Assembly: GCA_023213395.1 (NCBI GenBank)
Contig: CM041465.1
Location: 214,341,741-214,405,740, forward strand
Direction of reading: 5' to 3'
Origin: Cycas panzhihuaensis
Lineage: Eukaryota; Cycadophyta
Length of the DNA: 64,000 nt
Shown: one piece after another, positions 59,531-64,000 of the stretch
How positions within the stretch are numbered: the first letter of the stretch is position 1
Layout: every line of letters starts with the position of its first letter
Position numbers and translations under genes: made by a program
The notes under the pieces: model-generated
The model's database searches: none
What the model saw: the letters and a program-made list of their open reading frames with translations, nothing else
What the model was told of the DNA's origin: nothing

Positions 59531-60450
59531 CACCAACCCTACCGGGTGATCTTTGGGTCAACTGATGAGGTTGAGGATCCATCTACTCCATTGATCCCTT
59601 GCCCTAATGGTGTCCAAAATACCTAAGAAGGAGGAGACATGCTTCCATCCTCATATAACCTCATCCGTGTTGCCCACATTGGTGTTGGGAGTTATGGATA
59701 CCTCACTGTCATGAGTGACTAAGAGTCAAATGATGATGACTAGGATCCCCCTCATCACATATCCATTCTCAGCATGTGAAGGGGGTACTTCTCTCATTCT
59801 TCTTGTTATCCTACACCCTAGCTTGAGGCTCACGATGAGGGTAATCCCTCTTCCACCTCATTCTAGGATCTGCACACCATGACTCTTATCATGCATGTAG
59901 ACCCTCATCCTATATGGTCATCTCTTACTTTGTAATCTTCACCATCCTCCATAGATGATGAGGACAAGGAGTCCTTTTTCTCATATGTTGAGACTATTAT
60001 TTATGATCTTGATCCTAGCCAACTCCCCCTCCTATGAGGTCAGGTGTAGAGGCATGGGAGATTATCCTTAGACTCCTCTGAAGAGTCCTCTAATTATATG
60101 GAGTAGTATGTTGACTGTTATGGGCCTATTGCCCCCATGCCTTTGCCTTTGTTCCCATCAAGAAAAACTATCCATGGAATAGATTGCTTTAAGAACAATG
60201 AGGATCTATTAGAATATTTAGTGGGTTATGCACCGCGTTTACCTTCTAGACACTATAAACTTAATTTCTGGAAGTGTTTAGCTTTTAAGTCACCCCTAAT
60301 CGACCTAAACGAACCAAACACCCTAGCGCATCCTTTTATTGACCAAGCCCCCCTTCATTTTGAGGAGGGGAATGCCATGTGTATGGGAGAAACCAAGGAT
60401 ATCATCCTTTCATCAAGGTTGGGGTAGAGTACTCTCCCCAAGAAATAAAG
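59531..60450 (+). pseudogene. Element H protease-RT linker
   Basis: Broken linker with an open piece at 60137-60427 (LFPSRKTIHGIDCFKNNEDL, then KLNFWKCLAFKSPLIDLNEP). No catalytic domain recognised. There is no RNase H upstream of RT here, in contrast to element F. Confidence 0.6.
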
Positions 60451-61828
60451 GAGTATACCCTCTTATTCGAAGAATTTTGAGACATCTTTACTTGGGATTA
60501 CTCAGATATGAAGGGTATAGATCCTAATATTATGACTCACAGCCTCACTATTATTCTAGGTGCCCACCCTGTATGATAAGATTAATGCCTATTATACCCT
60601 AAATTATCAGTTATTGTTAAGATGGAAGTAGAGAAGCTACTAGATGTAGGGCTTATCACTTCTATCGATTACCCCAAGTGGGTCTCTACCATCATTCCTA
60701 TTGCTAAAAAGAATGGAATGATTAGGATTTTTGTTGACCTATAGGATATCAACAATGCTTATCCTAAGGACAACTTCCCTCTACCATTCATTGATCAAAT
60801 TATTACTTATACCATAGGTTTTGAAGCCATGTCCTTAATGGATGGCTTTTCTGGGTATAACCAAATTATGATATCTCCAAAGGATCAACATAAGATGACC
60901 TTTATTACTCCATGGGGGATATTTACCTACAAGGCCATGCCCTTTGGACTGAATAATATAGGTGCCACTTACCAATGGGCAATGTAGTTTATTTTTCATG
61001 ATCTTATAAATAGGACCCTTAAGGTTTTCATTGATGACATGATGGGTCTTTCTTGCAAGAGAACTGATCACCCTACAGACCTTCGTGTGATTTTCATGAG
61101 GTGCCAAAAATACTACATCAGCTTGAATCCACTCAAATGTGTTTTTATAGTGACATCTAGTAAGCTCTTAGGTTTCCTTATTTCCCAACAAAGAATCTAG
61201 ATAAACCCCAACAAGGTTAAGGCCATTGTCAATATGCCTCCCCTAAGATCTCAAAGGTATTGGGATTCTTATGATGTTTTTTGGCAAACTTTGCGATAAG
61301 TGCTAATCCCTTGACTAATTTGTTGAAGAAGGGAGCCCTATTCATCTAGTCTCCTAAGGTCCAAGAAGCATTTTAGGAGCTTAAGAAGGCTTTAGTATCT
61401 GCTCTTGTGTTGGTGCCTCCCATTTTTTATCATCCTTTATTTTGTATACCTTGGAAACTAATGAATTCTTAGGAGCCATACTAGCCTAAGAAGACAATTC
61501 TAAAACTGAGAGAGTTATCTATTTTATTAGCCATACATTGGTGGTAGTGGAATTAAACTATCCACCAACCAAAAAGGAGTTCCTAGCATTAGTCCATACG
61601 ACTAAGAAGTTTAGGCACTACCTCTTAGGTAATACCACTCATGTGATCATCCAATTTGATTCGTTGAGATATCTTTTGACTCAATCAGACTTGATAGGAA
61701 GGGTAGGTAAATGGCTTATCTTCCTTGAAGAGTACAATCTTAGAATCATTAACAGGAAATCTAAAAAGGGAATGGTGATCATAGAGCAATTGGCTGAGGG
61801 TCTCATTCCTGACTTCTTAGGGCTCTAA
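60451..61828 (+). pseudogene. Element H RT and RNase H (gypsy), broken
   Basis: RT opens with DIFTWDYSDMKGIDPNIMTH, then VEKLLDVGLITSIDYPKWVS, IAKKNGMIRIFVDL, AYPKDNFPLPFIDQII and FIDD at 61027-61038 (the YVDD position). The thumb is frame-shifted near 61250. RNase H follows, with TLETNEFLGAILA near 61450 and the open piece 61538-61828 (NYPPTKKEFLALVHTTKKFR, then LIGRVGKWLIFLEEYNLRII). It ends at the TAA around 61827. Confidence 0.93.
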
Positions 61829-61859
61829 TTAATAATTCCTTGTCAGATGAGCCTATTCT

Positions 61860-63140
61860 GGCTCTTTAACACTCATCCCCCATCTATTGGCTGATAGCAA
61901 ATGGTATGGGGATATCATATAATAACTTACTCAACAACAATATCCTCTTAATGGTAGTGATAAAGTGAATTCACACATTAGGCCTACTGCTCAACAGTAC
62001 TTCTTTGTGTAGGATATATTGTATAAGTGGTCTTTTAATGGCATTCTCCTCTACTGCCTTAGTCTAAGAGAGATTGGCCACATTCTACATGAATGACATA
62101 GCAACATTTGTGGAGGCCATTTGGAGGCCAATCCATGGCCTAAAGAATCCTCTACATGGGTTATTATTAGCCATCCTTGTTCAATGATACCCATGGCTAT
62201 ATTCAATGTTGTCACAAATGCTAAGAGCATGCCAAGGTGATCCACTTGCCTTATGAGGCACCGCATGCCATTATATCTCTATGGCCTTTCTCCTAATAGG
62301 GATTAGACCTCATTAAAGCCATTACTACACCTTCCTCATCCCAAAATAAATTCATCTTAATGGCAACAAAATACTTTACCAAATGGGCCAAAGTTATTTC
62401 GTTGATCCCCACTAGTAAGACAATCGCCACCTTTGTATACCAGCATATTATCTACTAATTTGGGGTCCCAGACATCCTAATTACAAATAATGGAAGCCCC
62501 TTTTGTAATAAGAAGATAGAAAAGCTTTGTGAGAGATTTAAGATCTCTCATAAGACCTCATCCCCTTATTACTCCCTAGCTAATGGCTAGATTGAGTCTT
62601 TTGATAAAACCCTAATCAATATTCTAAAGAAAACTATCACCTAATCCCAAAGAGATTGGCATGTTTAACTTTATTTAGTGTTATGGGCCTATCGTGCCTT
62701 AATCTACACCACCATGGGGATGCCATCTTTCTCCCTAATTTATAAAACTGAGGCAGTTTTGCCTCTAGAGGTTGAGATTCCTTCTTTAAAATATCCCTTA
62801 AAGATTTTATCAATGAGGAATGGCACTGCTAGGCTTGCATCCTCATCCTTAAGGATTTGGATGAGAAACGCTTGGTCGTGTACCAAGCTAACCTACCATC
62901 CAAAACTAGGGCTTAAAGGACATATGACAAATGTCTATGCCCTTGCCTCTTAAATCCTAAGGACCACGTACTCAAGTTAGAATACCTCTATGACTACCCA
63001 TCTAAATTTGGTCCTAAATAGGTGGGCCTTTTTATCATTCTCGAGAACCTCAACAATGGTGCCTCTAGGATAGCCATGTTAGAGGGGCTTAAATTTGACA
63101 AAGCTATAAATGACAAGTTCTTAAAGAAATTCTATGGTTA
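61860..63140 (+). pseudogene. Element H integrase (gypsy), broken
   Basis: The N-terminal region reads DSKWYGDIIYNLTQQQYPL, VQDILYKWSFNGILLYCLS and REIGHILHE. The core has LDLIKAI (first Asp), FTKWAKVISLIPT, ITNNGSPF where the second Asp has become Asn, and IESFDKTL (Glu), followed by open piece 62678-62953 (LWAYRALIYTTMGMPSFSLI, YKTEAVLPLEVEIPSL). A C-terminal GPx-like tail (LFIILENLNNGASRIAMLEG) ends near 63137. Stops throughout; the D-to-N change alone would inactivate it. Confidence 0.9.
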
Positions 63141-64000
63141 ATTCCTTCTCCTTCTAAGTAGGAAAGAAGCCTATTCTTTGCTCTAAAATGAACCTAAACT
63201 ATCACTCAAATGCAATGTCAATTACCCTCATTGGGGGCATGGTATGTATTCAAGCCTCTAGTAGCTCCATTTGTTGTTAGGATGGCTATGCTACTTCCTA
63301 AAGATGTCATATCTTACCTCAATAAGTATAGCCCTTCTTTTAGTCTATGAGTGGAGGGAAATGTATTACCATAGAGGCACATCTCCACACTTCAATTTGG
63401 CCCTTTCTCTAGAGAGCAACATTATCCGCTTCTAAGCATAAGTTGCTACCTAGAAAATGCTTCTTGGGATAGATCTTACCCTCTTTTGATACTCTTAGTG
63501 TAGCTGTATCCATTCTTATTCTCTTTTATATTTAGATCGCTACTTTCCTTCCGAGGGAAATGTAATCCCCTTACCCTAGGACTATGTGAGATTACTTAGT
63601 ATAAAAAGATAATCATGTGTGCTTGGTATGAGTGTCATATCATGTAAAGAGGATATATAAGAAAATATGTATAATGAAATAAAAGTAATACATACCAATA
63701 TATCCATCATGCATCTATACATCCATATACCAATCCATAATTAAATAAATTAGCCATATACATCAAAATAGGGTACCAATATTGTCCCTATCTCTCTCTC
63801 TCTCTATATATCATCATCTAAAATAGTATAAAATATGTTAGCATGATGTGACCTAGGAAGACTAAATCCTTATAGGGGGATATACAATCATATATATATG
63901 GCAGTGTGAGTCCCCCTAGAGATCCAACTGAGGACATAACATCATTATAGTATGTCTCTCGCAGGTTGCCCTCCCTTCTCGCTTAGGGACCAAACTCCCT
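63141..64000 (+). repeat. Element H 3' end and probable start of its 3' LTR
   Basis: After the integrase end, TTGGGGGCA (63231-63239) is a plausible purine tract and TGGTATGTATTC at 63240 a plausible LTR start. No partner copy is visible upstream, so this is inference. A (TC)n run lies at about 63790-63806. Confidence 0.35.

Larger units (their letters stand above)
53059..63140 (+). mobile_element. Element H: Ty3/gypsy LTR retrotransposon, interior
   Basis: Plus-strand gypsy interior with leader, gag, protease, RT, RNase H and integrase, in that order. A 1.92-kb direct duplication covers leader and gag start. The 5' LTR and PBS were not found. The 3' LTR probably starts near 63240 after a TTGGGGGCA tract and leaves the window. 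Integrase runs to about 63137. All frames are interrupted. Confidence 0.88.

Noticed and set aside
1-64000. CRISPR arrays, rRNA, tRNA, intact host genes, env-like ORFs
   Set aside because: I searched by eye and found nothing that meets the pattern; tRNA-like pieces are primer binding sites of the retrotransposons.

Overview
The window looks like a non-genic stretch of a large, repeat-rich land-plant nuclear genome. It is AT-rich, I found no intact host gene and no tRNA or rRNA gene, and almost every recognisable protein segment belongs to an LTR retrotransposon. Coding regions are old and decayed: in-frame stops are mostly TAG/TAA where CAG/CAA would be expected, as after C-to-T decay of methylated cytosines. 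The many old, nested LTR elements and absence of genes would suit a gymnosperm-sized genome, but I cannot name the species.

Layout. 1-1463 and 6568-7860 are two halves of an unrecognised, stop-riddled coding stretch (minus strand) split by copia element A (1464-6567, minus). Copia element B lies at 9085-14416 (plus). A solo LTR (C) related to B lies at 15923-16458. A third, highly decayed copia element D occupies 17591-24364 (plus). A fragment of a gypsy-like element (I), with a primer-binding-site-like sequence at 26613, covers about 26000-27900. Element G (28389-30761) is a small copia derivative whose interior is inverted between its LTR ends. A gypsy polyprotein F runs on the minus strand from about 43300 to 32590 and is split by another gypsy element E (36316-42323, plus). 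E keeps both 905-bp LTRs, gag and protease but has lost RT, RNase H and the integrase core. Copia element J (46160-51193, plus) is a second copy of the family of A. From about 53059 to 63140 lies gypsy element H (plus), with a 1.92-kb direct tandem duplication in its leader and gag start; its 3' LTR probably starts near 63240 and runs out of the window.

How the parts work together. Each autonomous element encodes gag (capsid plus zinc knuckle) and pol. Copia order is PR-IN-RT-RH. H has PR-RT-RH-IN. F has PR, an extra RNase H, RT, RH and an integrase N-terminus. Transcription would start in the 5' LTR, reverse transcription would be primed at the PBS (initiator-Met type TGGTATCAGAG in the copia families), and plus-strand synthesis at the purine tract. 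Every element seen is disabled by stops and frameshifts.

Most notable: the inverted interior of G with its missing 18 bp of LTR found at the far end; the tandem duplication in H; the gag-PR-only element E; the RNase H upstream of RT in F; and GC-rich, G-run islands shared by LTRs of otherwise different copia families.
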